From an uncultured Pseudomonadales bacterium (GTDB lineage: Bacteria > Pseudomonadota > Gammaproteobacteria > Pseudomonadales > Pseudohongiellaceae): a stretch of DNA of 37,761 nucleotides. Below are positions 24,840 to 33,557 of the stretch, piece by piece. Both the position numbers and the translations under genes were made by a program. Below the pieces are notes generated by a model. That model was not told the origin of the DNA. It was given only the letters and a program-made list of their open reading frames with translations, and made no database searches. The stretch covers positions 1-37,761 of the forward strand of contig CASQMQ010000013.1 in NCBI GenBank assembly GCA_949430125.1. The letters are read 5' to 3'. Position 1 is the first letter of the stretch. Each line of letters begins with the position of its first letter.

Positions 24840-25329
24840 CCTGCGCATTGGACATGGCTATGACGTGCATCGTTTCGAACGTGCGTACGTTGAGGCGAAG
24901 CCGCTTACCTTAGCGGGCGTCGTGCTGGCGGATAAAATGAGCCTAGTTGCACATTCAGATGGCGACGTGATTCTGCACGCAACCTGTGATGCCATACTCG
25001 GTGCGCTAGGCGAGGGCGACATAGGCCAGCACTTTCCAGATACAGACCCTAAGTTCGCCGGAGCTGCGAGTGCTGATCTGGTGCAACAGGTGCTAGTAAT
25101 GATGGGCGCACGGCAGCACTATCTTGTGAACGTTGATATCACAGTGATAGCACAAGTGCCGAAATTGACTCCGCATCGCGTCAACATGATTTCCAGTCTG
25201 GCTAACTTGCTAGAATTGCCGGAGCAGCGGGTCAACTTAAAAGCGACCACCACCGAAGGCTTAGGGGCCATTGGCCGGAAAGAGGGCATAGCATGTGCCG
25301 CAGTGGTCCTGCTTGCTGGCCATGCCTGA
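24826..25329 (+). CDS. ispF: 2-C-methyl-D-erythritol 2,4-cyclodiphosphate synthase
   Basis: Cyclises CDP-ME 2-phosphate in the MEP pathway; a zinc-dependent trimer. The protein is 167 residues from ATG 24826. Metal ligands are in IGHGYDVHRF (Asp13, His15), and AHSDGDVILHATCDAILGAL follows. DIGQHFPDTDP and the C-terminal KATTTEGLGAIGRKEGIACAA are characteristic. A GTG at 24820 would add two residues; ATG is preferred as MNPNNLRIGHGYD is a normal start. The frame is intact, marking the end of the damaged stretch. It overlaps truD by 8 bp. Confidence 0.96.
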   Translation: MNPNNLRIGHGYDVHRFERAYVEAKPLTLAGVVLADKMSLVAHSDGDVILHATCDAILGALGEGDIGQHFPDTDPKFAGAASADLVQQVLVMMGARQHYLVNVDITVIAQVPKLTPHRVNMISSLANLLELPEQRVNLKATTTEGLGAIGRKEGIACAAVVLLAGHA

Positions 25330-26500
25330 AAACTCTCCTAACCAGCCTGTAAGTCCTGCTGCTGCGACCTTCAGTAGCCTCGACACTCTAGCCTTCGCGA
25401 ATGGTAAGCCAGAGTTCGCAGCAACCTTCAAACAAGAATTCACCGATTTTCGTGTCGATGAGCAGCTCAGCTTTGCATTCACCGAGAAGGGCGAGCATGC
25501 CTATCTTTGGATCGAGAAGATCGATCGATCCACTGTGGATGTGGCAAAGAAACTGAGTGAGATAACCGGCGTTCATGGCTCGGAGATAGGCTATTCCGGC
25601 ATGAAAGACCGCCGCGCCGAGACGCGCCAATGGTTCAGCATAAAGTTGCCAGCAGGCAGGGAGTCTGAGCTTACGGCTTGCGAGAGTGACTCTCTGCGCA
25701 TCGTCGAGACACATAGAAACTCACGCAAACTCAAGATTGGGAGTCATCGTTCTAACCACTTTAGAGTATTGCTGCGAGATTGTGATGGCTCAAGAGACGA
25801 GTTCGAGGAAAGACTGGCTCAAATTGAAGCAGGTGGCGTACCAAATTACTTCGGTTCACAGCGCTTTGGCAGAGGCTTAAGCAACCTCACTCAGGTTCAG
25901 GCCTGGATGAGCGCCGCTTTGGATGCGGATTCGGGCAGCGCCATTGATGTCGCCGCAGCTGCGATTCCGAAGCAGCGGTTCAAGCGCAGCATGCTGTTCT
26001 CAGCCGCTAGGTCCTATTTATTCAATCAATTATTGTCACAGAGGTTGGAGCTAGGCAATTGGAACGCCTATACAGCTGGTGATGTGTTGAATTTGGAGGG
26101 GACGGACCGTTCATTCGCGCTAGCGACAGGGGTTGAGTGGGATTCGACCCTGCAGCAAAGGCTAGAAGATTTCGATATTCATATCACCGGCCCTCTCCCC
26201 GGCGAGATTGATCCTAAAGATAAGTATGTAAGCTACGGCGAAGCTGCCGATATTGAAGAAGCAGTGTGTAAAAAATTTAATACGCTGCTGGCAGGTTTGC
26301 GGCATTTCGGTCTGAAGACAGCACGACGACCGCTGCGCTTTCGAGCCATCGACCTTTCTTGGGAATGGCAACAAAGCGAACAAAAAGATGGGGCTAGCAA
26401 CTTGCTGCTGGACTTCTCTCTGGGGAAGGGAGCCTACGCCACGAGTCTGCTCAGAGAGCTCTGCGTGACTCGAGAGCCCGGCCGGAAAATCGTCAGTTGA
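25322..26500 (+). CDS. truD: tRNA pseudouridine(13) synthase TruD
   Basis: Makes pseudouridine 13 in tRNA-Glu. The catalytic motif [17 protein letters not shown] contains the presumed nucleophile Asp96. Other family segments: [11 protein letters not shown], the TRUD insertion domain, and [16 protein letters not shown] at the C-terminus. The protein is 392 residues from ATG 25322, a little longer than the E. coli enzyme (about 350), mostly through an N-terminal extension. The start is placed at ATG 25322 because it overlaps the ispF stop by 8 bp. The stop TGA (26498-26500) overlaps an ATG, but the reading frame there closes after four codons. Confidence 0.94.
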   Translation: MPENSPNQPVSPAAATFSSLDTLAFANGKPEFAATFKQEFTDFRVDEQLSFAFTEKGEHAYLWIEKIDRSTVDVAKKLSEITGVHGSEIGYSGMKDRRAETRQWFSIKLPAGRESELTACESDSLRIVETHRNSRKLKIGSHRSNHFRVLLRDCDGSRDEFEERLAQIEAGGVPNYFGSQRFGRGLSNLTQVQAWMSAALDADSGSAIDVAAAAIPKQRFKRSMLFSAARSYLFNQLLSQRLELGNWNAYTAGDVLNLEGTDRSFALATGVEWDSTLQQRLEDFDIHITGPLPGEIDPKDKYVSYGEAADIEEAVCKKFNTLLAGLRHFGLKTARRPLRFRAIDLSWEWQQSEQKDGASNLLLDFSLGKGAYATSLLRELCVTREPGRKIVS

Positions 26501-26528
26501 TGAAAACATATTAAAAAGGATATTTGAC

Positions 26529-27212
26529 TTGAGCAGCAGTGGAAGCGGTAAACCAAATCTAAGCGGCATTGGGATGACGTCTCAACGCACACGAGAGCGA
26601 CTACTGGGTAGATTGATCGACCAGGGAATCAGCAGCATGGAGGTATTGGACGTTATCCGCTCCACGCCACGGCACATATTTCTTGACGAGGCGCTCTCCC
26701 ACCGAGCCTATGAGGATGTGGCCCTGCCTATTGGCCACAACCAAACAATTTCGCAGCCCTATGTTGTCGCCAAGATGACGGAGGCTTTGTTGAAGAGCGG
26801 CCCGATAGACTCGGTGTTGGAAATCGGAACTGGGTGCGGATATCAGACCGCCGTGATGGCGCAGTTGGCGAAGACGGTTTCCACCGTTGAGCGTATCAAG
26901 CCGCTGCTAGATCGCGCTAAGAAAAACCTTAAACTGCTTAAGCTGCGCAATATTAATTACCGGCACGGAGATGGCAGCGCGGGTTGGATAAACAATGGGC
27001 CTTATGATGCCATCATTACTACAGCCGCTCCGCAGCAGGTTCCTCGCGAGTTATTTGAGCAGCTAAAAGACGGTGGGCGTTTGGTTATACCCGTAGGTGG
27101 CGACGATCAGCAGGAATTACAACTGATCACGCGCCACGGCAAAGACTTCACGGCCGAAGTGCTAGAATCTGTGCGTTTCGTCCCGCTTTTAATTGGTCAA
27201 CTACATCACTAA
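26529..27212 (+). CDS. pcm: Protein-L-isoaspartate O-methyltransferase
   Basis: Repairs isoaspartyl residues in aged proteins using S-adenosylmethionine. The 227 residues show the PCMT family pattern: [49 protein letters not shown], and the SAM-binding motif [17 protein letters not shown] around residues 97-113. VERIKPLL and [14 protein letters not shown] follow. TTG 26529 is the likely start: AAAAAGGA lies 11 nt upstream and no better ATG occurs before ATG 26574. It usually follows surE, which is absent here. Confidence 0.94.
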   Translation: MSSSGSGKPNLSGIGMTSQRTRERLLGRLIDQGISSMEVLDVIRSTPRHIFLDEALSHRAYEDVALPIGHNQTISQPYVVAKMTEALLKSGPIDSVLEIGTGCGYQTAVMAQLAKTVSTVERIKPLLDRAKKNLKLLKLRNINYRHGDGSAGWINNGPYDAIITTAAPQQVPRELFEQLKDGGRLVIPVGGDDQQELQLITRHGKDFTAEVLESVRFVPLLIGQLHH

Positions 27213-27251
27213 GAATTTCCGCATTCAAAACTATTCCTCAGTGGCTTGATC

Positions 27252-28160
27252 ATGTCCGACAACTCAAGCAGGCAGACGCATAAAACCACCGGCTCAATAG
27301 AGACCCGTCGCGAAAAAGTGATGCTGTTCTTGAAGGGCGTCGCGATGGGGCTCGGTGATTCTGTCCCCGGTATTTCCGGCGGTACTATTGCCGTCATTAC
27401 GAAAATTTATGATCAATTCGTGTTTTCTATTCGCGCCGTCGATCTGCGCGCGTGTGGACTTTTCTTTACCGGTCAATTCAATGCGTTCTGGCAGCATATC
27501 AACGGAACATTCTTGCTTATTCTCGCTTTGGGAATTCTTTGTGGGCTATTGATCTCGGCGAATACGGTGCTATTCCTTTTGGAGAGTTATTTTGTACCGC
27601 TAATGGCATTTTTTATCGGCATGGTTTTGGCGTCAAGCGCCTTGCTGCGAAATGAATTTTCGTTTGGCGCTTGGCAAAACATCCTCGCGTTATTTTTCGG
27701 GTTGTTGTTGGCAGTGTCGATAGGGTTCGTAAGCCCGCGTTCTGCAGAGCTGTCGCTGATCTATGTTTTTTTTAGTGGCGCTATAGCGATTAGCGCGATG
27801 ATATTGCCCGGTTTGTCCGGTGCCTTTATTCTATTGTTGTTAGGCGTTTATGAATTTATTCTGGGCGCGCTGCTTGATTTTGATCTGCCTTATATCCTGG
27901 TCTTCATGCTTGGCTGTGGCGTCGGCCTGCTCGCGTTCTCTAGGGTATTGTCCTGGTTGCTTCATGACCATCACCAGTTGAGCTACGGATTCATTACAGG
28001 GATGTTGCTAGGCTCGGTGTCTGTGCTCTGGCCTTGGCAGGAGGCAGAAGGAGGCTATACGATGCTCCTGCCAGCAATAGTGTGTCTTGTGTTGGGTGTT
28101 GCAATTGTTGTATTACTGCAAGTGGTATTTTCTACTAAGCCATCGGAAAGCTCTAACTAG
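27252..28160 (+). CDS. popT: DUF368 membrane protein, PopT-type polyprenyl-phosphate transporter
   Basis: Integral membrane protein of 302 residues with about eight hydrophobic helices. The DUF368 hallmark is present: GVAMGLGDSVPGISGGTIAV near the N-terminus and a second, related half-motif (MILPGLSGAFILLLLGVY) in the middle, suggesting an internal repeat. DUF368 proteins have been reported as one of two families (the other is DedA/UptA) that return undecaprenyl phosphate across the inner membrane. That role is family knowledge, not shown here. It lies between pcm and nlpD, the latter a peptidoglycan hydrolase activator, so an envelope role fits. ATG 27252 chosen; TTG 27246 is possible. Confidence 0.85.
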   Translation: MSDNSSRQTHKTTGSIETRREKVMLFLKGVAMGLGDSVPGISGGTIAVITKIYDQFVFSIRAVDLRACGLFFTGQFNAFWQHINGTFLLILALGILCGLLISANTVLFLLESYFVPLMAFFIGMVLASSALLRNEFSFGAWQNILALFFGLLLAVSIGFVSPRSAELSLIYVFFSGAIAISAMILPGLSGAFILLLLGVYEFILGALLDFDLPYILVFMLGCGVGLLAFSRVLSWLLHDHHQLSYGFITGMLLGSVSVLWPWQEAEGGYTMLLPAIVCLVLGVAIVVLLQVVFSTKPSESSN

Positions 28161-28161
28161 T

Positions 28162-29121
28162 ATGAATTCCCCGTATCGACAATTCTGTGTCTCCTTGATT
28201 CTGAGCTGCTCCTTGCTGTTGGTTTCCTGTGGGGGAGGTTATCAGGCGCCGATTTTGGAGCAAGGTGAGCAGCAGGTTATTTCAGCGCCGATAATTGTCG
28301 ATAGTTCTGCGGCGCAGAGCAGCTTCCGCGTTGAGAATTTTAGGCCGGTTAGTGTGTCTTCAAGTAATGATGGGAATGGATCAGTGCCGGAGGTGATTTC
28401 TTCGAACTCGGGGGCTAGTGTTGGACGGCCTCAGGTTGTTCGGAATGGTTCTAATTTCAATAGGGGTGGGCCAACGTCGCATTTTGTGGGTTCTGGGGAT
28501 ACGCTGTTCTCCATTGCCTTTCAGTACGATCTTGATTTCCGCAGCCTAGCTATCGCCAATGGCTTGAATCCTCCTTATACAATATTTGTAGATCAGGAAA
28601 TCAACCTCGATCTGAATAACATAGTGAGTGTTGGTAGCGCGGTATCAACAGCGAACCTAGGTACGGCCGTCGGCAATAATTCGGTGGCGCGGGCGAGAGC
28701 AGGAGGTGGTACATCGGGTTCGGTGTTGCGTCAGCCGGTTACCAGCACGCCGCGGGCTATAAGTTGGCAGTGGCCGCATCCGGGGCGATTGGTTAGAGGC
28801 TTTCAATCTGGGATCAGTAAGGGCCTGGATATAAGCGGCAATGTCGGCGATGCGGTGCTAGCCGCTGGCGACGGTGATGTAGTCTATTCAGGTAGTGGCA
28901 TTCAAGGTTCTGGAGACTTGATCATCGTTCGGCACAGCGATCGCTACCTCAGTGCCTATGCGCACAATAGCCGCATGCTGGTTAACGTTGGAAGTCGAGT
29001 GCGTGCGGGAGAGAAGATAGCCGAGGTGGGTGAAAATTCTTCTGGCGTAGCTATGTTGCACTTTGAGATTCGTGAGGCTGGGGATTCGGTGGACCCGTCG
29101 AGATTGTTGCCTTCGAAATAG
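28162..29121 (+). CDS. nlpD: NlpD-like lipoprotein, LysM and degenerate M23 (LytM) domains
   Basis: Outer-membrane lipoprotein; in E. coli NlpD activates the amidase AmiC during septum splitting. The 319 residues begin with a lipoprotein signal and lipobox LVSC (Cys23). A Ser/Asn/Gly-rich linker follows, then a LysM domain (about 105-150, SGDTLFSIAFQYDLD), a second linker, and an M23/LytM domain (about 205-316). In the M23 domain the first metal-binding His is lost: the sequence reads SKGLDIS where active enzymes have HxGxD, as in NlpD/EnvC activators. ATG 28162 begins directly after the popT stop. Normally rpoS follows; here it does not. Confidence 0.92.
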   Translation: MNSPYRQFCVSLILSCSLLLVSCGGGYQAPILEQGEQQVISAPIIVDSSAAQSSFRVENFRPVSVSSSNDGNGSVPEVISSNSGASVGRPQVVRNGSNFNRGGPTSHFVGSGDTLFSIAFQYDLDFRSLAIANGLNPPYTIFVDQEINLDLNNIVSVGSAVSTANLGTAVGNNSVARARAGGGTSGSVLRQPVTSTPRAISWQWPHPGRLVRGFQSGISKGLDISGNVGDAVLAAGDGDVVYSGSGIQGSGDLIIVRHSDRYLSAYAHNSRMLVNVGSRVRAGEKIAEVGENSSGVAMLHFEIREAGDSVDPSRLLPSK

Positions 29122-29154
29122 GTTTTATAAGCTAATGGCAAAGAAATTAAAACT

Positions 29155-29180
29155 CAGACTGATGTCTGCGTTTTTGTTTT
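29155..29180 (+). terminator. Rho-independent terminator after nlpD
   Basis: CAGAC, loop TGAT, GTCTG, then CGTTTTTGTTTT. A short 5-bp stem with a strong T-run, 34 nt after the nlpD stop. It ends the forward pcm-popT-nlpD transcript before the convergent fdxA. Confidence 0.6.
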
Positions 29181-29202
29181 ATCTCTTGGGACTCGAAAGT
29201 AA

Positions 29203-29223
29203 CTAGTGCCAGTCGGCGACTAG
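29203..29223 (-). terminator. Possible terminator after fdxA
   Basis: On the minus strand: CTAGTCGCC, loop GACT, GGCACTAG, an 8-bp stem with one bulged C, followed by TTACTTTC. The 5' arm overlaps the fdxA stop codon. The tail is only partly T-rich, so efficiency is uncertain. Confidence 0.45.
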
Positions 29224-29543
29224 CGCTCTAGGAATTGCAGCTTTTGTGTCTTGTCAGTCCATTCCTCAGCATCAGGCAGAGCATCTTTCTTCTCAGTGAT
29301 GTTTGGCCAAATTTCCGCCAGCTCGGCATTCAATGCTAGAAAACCCTGCTGATCTTCGGGCAGTTCGTCTTCCGCGTAAATTGCATCAACCGGGCATTCT
29401 GGCTCGCATAGCGCACAATCTATGCACTCGTCGGGGTGAATTACCAGAAAGTTAGGCCCTTCGTAGAAACAGTCTACCGGGCATACTTCAACACAGTCAG
29501 TGTGCTTACAGCGAATACAATTATCACCTACTATGAATGTCAT
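29220..29543 (-). CDS. fdxA: Seven-iron ferredoxin (3Fe-4S/4Fe-4S)
   Basis: Small electron carrier of 107 residues, close to Azotobacter ferredoxin I in pattern. Nine cysteines at 9, 12, 17, 21, 25, 40, 43, 46 and 50 provide ligands for the two clusters ([14 protein letters not shown] and [16 protein letters not shown]). The frame is open upstream to 29609, but ATG at 29543 is preferred because GGAG lies 5-8 nt upstream and [10 protein letters not shown] is the standard start. It is convergent with nlpD and about 200 nt from mutS. The nlpD-(rpoS)-fdxA-mutS order is known from pseudomonads. Confidence 0.95.
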   Translation of the reverse strand: MTFIVGDNCIRCKHTDCVEVCPVDCFYEGPNFLVIHPDECIDCALCEPECPVDAIYAEDELPEDQQGFLALNAELAEIWPNITEKKDALPDAEEWTDKTQKLQFLER

Positions 29544-29671
29544 GTTATCTCCAAACCTTTGATTCTGGTAATTCTGGCTAATCTTTTCAATTGCGCCAAT
29601 CTGGCGCATCGCTGAGCCTAGTTAGCTTTGTAGCGCCTTTTAGCGGGCGATGGCGCGGTTTCGCGGCGTGC

Positions 29672-29701
29672 ATTCTATCAGTTTTTTTCGGCAGTTTTCC
29701 A
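29672..29701 (-). promoter_or_regulatory. Candidate sigma-70 promoter for fdxA
   Basis: On the minus strand TGGAAA (29701-29696) and TAGAAT (29677-29672) are 18 nt apart, matching four and five of six consensus bases. It lies in the gap between mutS and fdxA, about 130 nt before the fdxA start. Sequence match only. Confidence 0.35.
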
Positions 29702-29741
29702 TTGTGCTGGAGGATTTATTGCCTGAGTTTTTATTTAGGCC

Positions 29742-32381
29742 CTACATTCTGCTATCTGCTTTTTGTTTCAGCTCGTAGAGGATTTTCAGTGCTTCTTTCG
29801 CTGTGATGTCATCAACCTCCAGCCTCTGTAGAAAATCGATTGTTGGATGCGGCGCAGTAGCGAACATCTCACTTTGAAACGGCGAATCGAGGCCGCCTAA
29901 ATGCATAGAAGGGGATGGCGAGGCACTTATAGTGTCGGCCGGCTTGGTCGATGGCTGCGCCGGAGTTTCATTCTCCAATTGCTGCAATTTTTCACGTGCT
30001 TTCTCGATAACAGCGCGTGGTATACCTGCTAGCTGTGCTACCTGTAGGCCATAACTCTGGTTGGCAGGGCCCGCTTTGACTGAATGTAGGAATACGATGC
30101 CATTGTCATGCTCAATAGCATCTAGGTGCACGTTAACGATCGTCTCGAAGGTCTCAGGCAGAATGGTAAGCTCGAAATAGTGTGTGGCAAACAGGGTGTA
30201 GGCTTTCACCTGTTCTGCGATATAGACCGAGGCGGCCCATGCTAGAGACAGTCCGTCGAAGGTGCTAGTGCCTCTACCAATCTCGTCCATAAGAACCAAG
30301 CTATCTTTTGTAGCGTTGTGCAGGATATTCGCTGTTTCGGTCATTTCCACCATGAAAGTAGAGCGACCGCCGGCGAGATCGTCGGATGAGCCGATGCGAG
30401 TGAAGATTCTATCGATGGGCCCGAGCTTTACCGTTGTAGCCGGCACATGGCTGCCGCATAAGGCGAGCAAGACGATAAGGGCCGTCTGTCGCATATAAGT
30501 AGATTTACCGCCCATATTCGGCCCGGTAATGATTAGCATCTTTTGGCTAAGGTTTAGACAGAGATCATTTGCAACGAATGTGTCGCTAGTAACCTTCTCC
30601 ACGACTGGGTGTCTGCCGCCGTTTATATTTATCCCAGGCTTATCGCTTAACTCGGGTTCACAGTATTCAAGGTTCACGGCGCGTTCGGCGAAGCAGTTGA
30701 GCACATCTAGCTCGGCAAGCGCCTCGGCGCTGGCGATTAGTCGAGTGAGCTGGGTGGCGAGTTTTTCTAGCAGTGCATCATAGAGGGCCTTCTCGCGACT
30801 CAATGATTTACTACGTGCGCTTAGCACTTTGTCTTCGAATTCTTTCAATTCCGGTGTGATGAAACGCTCGGCGTTCTTTAGTGTTTGACGGCGAACGTAT
30901 TCAGCAGGCAGTTCGGTGTTGGCCTGACCCTTACTAATTTCGATGTAGTAGCCGTGCACGCGGTTGTAACCGACCTTGAGTGTACTTATGCCAGTGCGTT
31001 CTTTTTCTCGCAGCTCGAGATCGACCAGATATTGCCCTGCGTTGCTGCTCAGATTACGCAGTTCATCGAGTTCGGCATCATAACCTTCGGCGATCACACC
31101 TCCCTCGCGAATAACGACTGGCGGGTTTTCTTTCACAGCGCGAGTTAATAGTTCACTGTGCTGCGGATATTCCCCGATGCGCTTCGCTAGTTCGCCAACG
31201 CAGGTCGCTGTAATTGTGGCTAGCTGCTGCTGTAGTTCAGGAAGCTGGCAAAGGCCATCGCGCAGCTTTGCGAGATCACGCGGCCGTGCCGAGCGTAATC
31301 CCAGTCTAGCGATGATACGTTCCAGATCACCGATGGTCTTCAAGACTTCATACAGTGCTTCAAAACGGAAGTCGCTCTTCAAGGCGGCGACAGCCTGTTG
31401 CCGTCGTTGCAGCTGTTCTCGATCGCGCAGAGGTCTGTTGATCCAGCGCAAGAGTAGGCGGCTGCCCATCGTAGTTGCCGTGCGGTCGATGACCGAAAGT
31501 AGGGTGTTGTCTTTACCCCCGGCTAGATTGATATCTAATTCGAGATTGCGGCGACTGGCTGCATCTAAGGTGACGCTATCTTCCTGGCGCTCTACCTGTA
31601 TGCCTTGAATATGTGGCAGGTCCGATTTCTGTGTTTCCCTAGCGTATTGAATGAGGCAGCCTGCGGCCTGCAAAGCAGCGCTTAGATCCTGACAATCGAA
31701 AGCACCGAGGTCGCGTGTATTGAAATGCTCTGTGAGGACTCGATTCGCGTTTTCAATCTCGAACTCCCATATCGGTCGCCGACGTTTCGCCGGATGGTTG
31801 AGAGCTGCCTCGACCTCAGTTAATTCTTCCTGTAGGAGTATTTCGGCCGGCTGAATGCGGCCTATCTCCGATGTCAGTGCATCGAGACCCTTTAACTCAC
31901 TGAGCACAAACCTGCCGCTGCTTATATTCATGAAGGCGATACCATAGGTTTTTTGCGTGCCGGTGGCGCTTACCGTCGCGCTGATGGCCAGCAGACAATT
32001 GTCGCGGTACTCGTCGAGCAGGGCTTCATCACTCACCGTCCCCGGCGTGATGATTCTAACCACTTGCCTCTCTACGGGGCCCTTGCTTGTGGCAGGGTCT
32101 CCGATCTGCTCACAGATCGCGATTGATACCCCAGCGTCAACGAGTTTCGCTAGATAACGGTCCGCCGCATGGTAGGGAATGCCGCACATAGGAATAGGCT
32201 CGCCGGCGGCCTTGCCGCGTGCGGTGAGTGTAATGCCTAGGATATTGGACGCCTTCTTCGCGTCTTCGAAAAACAGCTCATAGAAATCACCCATGCGGTA
32301 GAACAACAGGCTGTCTTGATGTTGGGCTTTGATGCGCAAAAATTGCTGCATCATGGGGGTGTGTGTTTGCGCGTCGGTCAA
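29742..32381 (-). CDS. mutS: DNA mismatch repair protein MutS
   Basis: Recognises mismatches and small loops and starts repair with MutL. The 879 residues fit MutS1. The N-terminal mismatch-binding domain has [15 protein letters not shown] with the Phe-x-Glu reading motif. Connector, lever and clamp domains follow. The ATPase has Walker [10 protein letters not shown] (about 617-625), then [22 protein letters not shown] and FATHYFEL. The C-terminal tail ([19 protein letters not shown]) is typical. Start taken as TTG 32381, since [21 protein letters not shown] matches family starts; no ATG is nearby upstream. No clear terminator follows, so readthrough into fdxA is possible. Confidence 0.96.
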   Translation of the reverse strand: MTDAQTHTPMMQQFLRIKAQHQDSLLFYRMGDFYELFFEDAKKASNILGITLTARGKAAGEPIPMCGIPYHAADRYLAKLVDAGVSIAICEQIGDPATSKGPVERQVVRIITPGTVSDEALLDEYRDNCLLAISATVSATGTQKTYGIAFMNISSGRFVLSELKGLDALTSEIGRIQPAEILLQEELTEVEAALNHPAKRRRPIWEFEIENANRVLTEHFNTRDLGAFDCQDLSAALQAAGCLIQYARETQKSDLPHIQGIQVERQEDSVTLDAASRRNLELDINLAGGKDNTLLSVIDRTATTMGSRLLLRWINRPLRDREQLQRRQQAVAALKSDFRFEALYEVLKTIGDLERIIARLGLRSARPRDLAKLRDGLCQLPELQQQLATITATCVGELAKRIGEYPQHSELLTRAVKENPPVVIREGGVIAEGYDAELDELRNLSSNAGQYLVDLELREKERTGISTLKVGYNRVHGYYIEISKGQANTELPAEYVRRQTLKNAERFITPELKEFEDKVLSARSKSLSREKALYDALLEKLATQLTRLIASAEALAELDVLNCFAERAVNLEYCEPELSDKPGININGGRHPVVEKVTSDTFVANDLCLNLSQKMLIITGPNMGGKSTYMRQTALIVLLALCGSHVPATTVKLGPIDRIFTRIGSSDDLAGGRSTFMVEMTETANILHNATKDSLVLMDEIGRGTSTFDGLSLAWAASVYIAEQVKAYTLFATHYFELTILPETFETIVNVHLDAIEHDNGIVFLHSVKAGPANQSYGLQVAQLAGIPRAVIEKAREKLQQLENETPAQPSTKPADTISASPSPSMHLGGLDSPFQSEMFATAPHPTIDFLQRLEVDDITAKEALKILYELKQKADSRM

Positions 32382-32595
32382 ATGGCTAACTACTGAATTG
32401 TCTGAATGAGGTGAGTTTTGTTCTTATTCTGCGCTGCTATGATTTAGAATTCTACACGGTTTGGCGGAGCGGTGGCATCGCTAAATTGCTTTCTTCGTTG
32501 GGGTAAAACAGTGGCGCATCCAAGACATGCAGAAGATCGACTGCAACGGCTTAATCGTGGTTCACATCAACCGTCGAAGTCGCTAATATCAGTTT

Positions 32596-33096
32596 ATGTC
32601 TGATTCCCTTTCTAACCCGATTTCCAAACTTGTCCAACAGCTTGCGGACAAACTCCTCGCAAAAAAAATAATCATCTCGACCGCTGAATCCTGCACCGGT
32701 GGATGGATATCTCAATCGCTTACCGCGGTCAGCGGTAGTTCCGCCTGGTTCGATAGCGGCTTCGTCACCTATTCCAATGAGGCAAAGCAGCGCTTGTTAA
32801 ACGTTCCTCCAGTTTTGTTTAGCATAGACGGCCCTGGTGCCGTGAGCGAGGCAACCGTGCTAGCTATGACAGCAGGAGCTATTCAGGGCAGCAGAGCAAA
32901 TCTAGCTGTTGCCGTCAGCGGCGTAGCCGGGCCGGATGGTGGCACCGAGGAAAAACCCGTGGGTACGGTTTGGATTGCCTGGCAGTGGGAAGATAAGAGT
33001 CTAGCTTGTTGCTTTCATTTCAGCGGAGACAGAGAGTCTGTCAGGCGGGCAACGGTCCTTGCCGCGCTCGAAGGCTGCCTTCTGCTAATCAATTGA
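32596..33096 (+). CDS. pncC: Nicotinamide-nucleotide amidohydrolase PncC (CinA C-terminal domain family)
   Basis: Deamidates nicotinamide mononucleotide in NAD recycling. The 166 residues correspond to the stand-alone CinA C-terminal domain (E. coli YgaD/PncC). Motifs: STAESCTGGWISQSLT (about 28-43) with the active-site Ser/Cys region, WFDSGFVTYSNEAK, GPGAVSE and AVSGVAGPDGGTEEKPVGTV. There is no clear ribosome site before ATG 32596. It is divergent from mutS across a 214-nt gap in which I see no gene or convincing promoter. Being next to recA is the common gammaproteobacterial arrangement. Confidence 0.94.
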   Translation: MSDSLSNPISKLVQQLADKLLAKKIIISTAESCTGGWISQSLTAVSGSSAWFDSGFVTYSNEAKQRLLNVPPVLFSIDGPGAVSEATVLAMTAGAIQGSRANLAVAVSGVAGPDGGTEEKPVGTVWIAWQWEDKSLACCFHFSGDRESVRRATVLAALEGCLLLIN

Positions 33097-33132
33097 TAAA
33101 AAACTAAAGGAATTGGGATTTTTGCCAATATA

Positions 33133-33148
33133 CTGGTTGTATATACAG
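33133..33148 (+). promoter_or_regulatory. LexA-type SOS operator 1
   Basis: CTGGTTGTATATACAG: CTG, ten bases, CAG, with an AT-rich alternating centre, matching the gammaproteobacterial LexA box. It overlaps the -35 region of the candidate promoter 33137-33166 ahead of the 96-residue ORF and recA. Confidence 0.85.
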
Positions 33149-33166
33149 TATAAATCTGGTTAAAAT
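33137..33166 (+). promoter_or_regulatory. Candidate promoter of the SOS-controlled unit
   Basis: TTGTAT (33137-33142) and TAAAAT (33161-33166) with an 18-nt spacer. The -10 matches five of six consensus bases, the -35 three of six. The -35 lies inside LexA box 1, and box 2 covers the expected transcription start near 33173, so LexA would block it fully. Confidence 0.45.
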
Positions 33167-33170
33167 TGCA

Positions 33171-33186
33171 CTGTTCTTATATACAG
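33171..33186 (+). promoter_or_regulatory. LexA-type SOS operator 2
   Basis: CTGTTCTTATATACAG: CTG, ten bases, CAG. Its start is 38 nt downstream of the start of box 1. It lies 70 nt before the start of the 96-residue ORF and sits over the likely transcription start. Confidence 0.85.
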
Positions 33187-33255
33187 TGTTCTGGAAAAAG
33201 CTGAAGCCCCAAGAAATCAGGCAAGAGCTAAAATTAAAAGAATTAGGTTAAGACA

Positions 33256-33546
33256 ATGCATAGTTCAATTAGAAGCACAGTTAGCCGTCCAGCAAGAAAT
33301 TTAGTAGATGGCTTAACAAACGGTTCAACAAATAATACATCTGCTAAGTTAGGGTCGATCGGTACCACAACGACAGGACTATACGATTTATGGCTGAACT
33401 CGATGTTACCCGCTGTGGGTCCATCGATGGTCACGGGAGTGACATCGAGTTCGAGCCACCAGATAAACAGTGAACGCCTAGCGGAAAAGTTGGTGCAGCT
33501 GTGCACTGACCAGTCGGCTAGGGGAATTGCTGGAGCAAGAATCTAG
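33256..33546 (+). CDS. Unrecognised 96-residue ORF under tandem LexA boxes
   Basis: I do not recognise this protein. It is Ser/Thr/Asn-rich in its first half (GSTNNTSAKLGSIGTTTTG), has a more hydrophobic centre (YDLWLNSMLPAVGPSMVTG), and ends in a likely helix (SERLAEKLVQLCTD). No signal peptide, transmembrane helix or catalytic motif is visible. A weak ribosome site (AGG about 9 nt before ATG 33256) is present. It is the first ORF after two LexA operators and lies 133 nt before recA on the same strand, so it is probably SOS-induced with recA. A cell-division inhibitor would fit the size, but I see no SulA similarity. An overlapping minus-strand frame exists (33243-33506) and seems the weaker candidate. 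Confidence 0.5.
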   Translation: MHSSIRSTVSRPARNLVDGLTNGSTNNTSAKLGSIGTTTTGLYDLWLNSMLPAVGPSMVTGVTSSSSHQINSERLAEKLVQLCTDQSARGIAGARI

Positions 33547-33557
33547 AAATTTTAGTA

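Noticed and set aside
29135-29206. ATG ORF of 23 codons (MAKKLKLRLMSAFLFYLL...) after nlpD
   Set aside because: It runs through the nlpD terminator hairpin and T-run, and has no ribosome site or similarity to RpoS. Most likely chance.
33243-33506. Minus-strand 87-residue ORF opposite the 96-residue ORF
   Set aside because: It ends close to the SOS promoter region and has no promoter or ribosome site of its own; it looks like a shadow frame.
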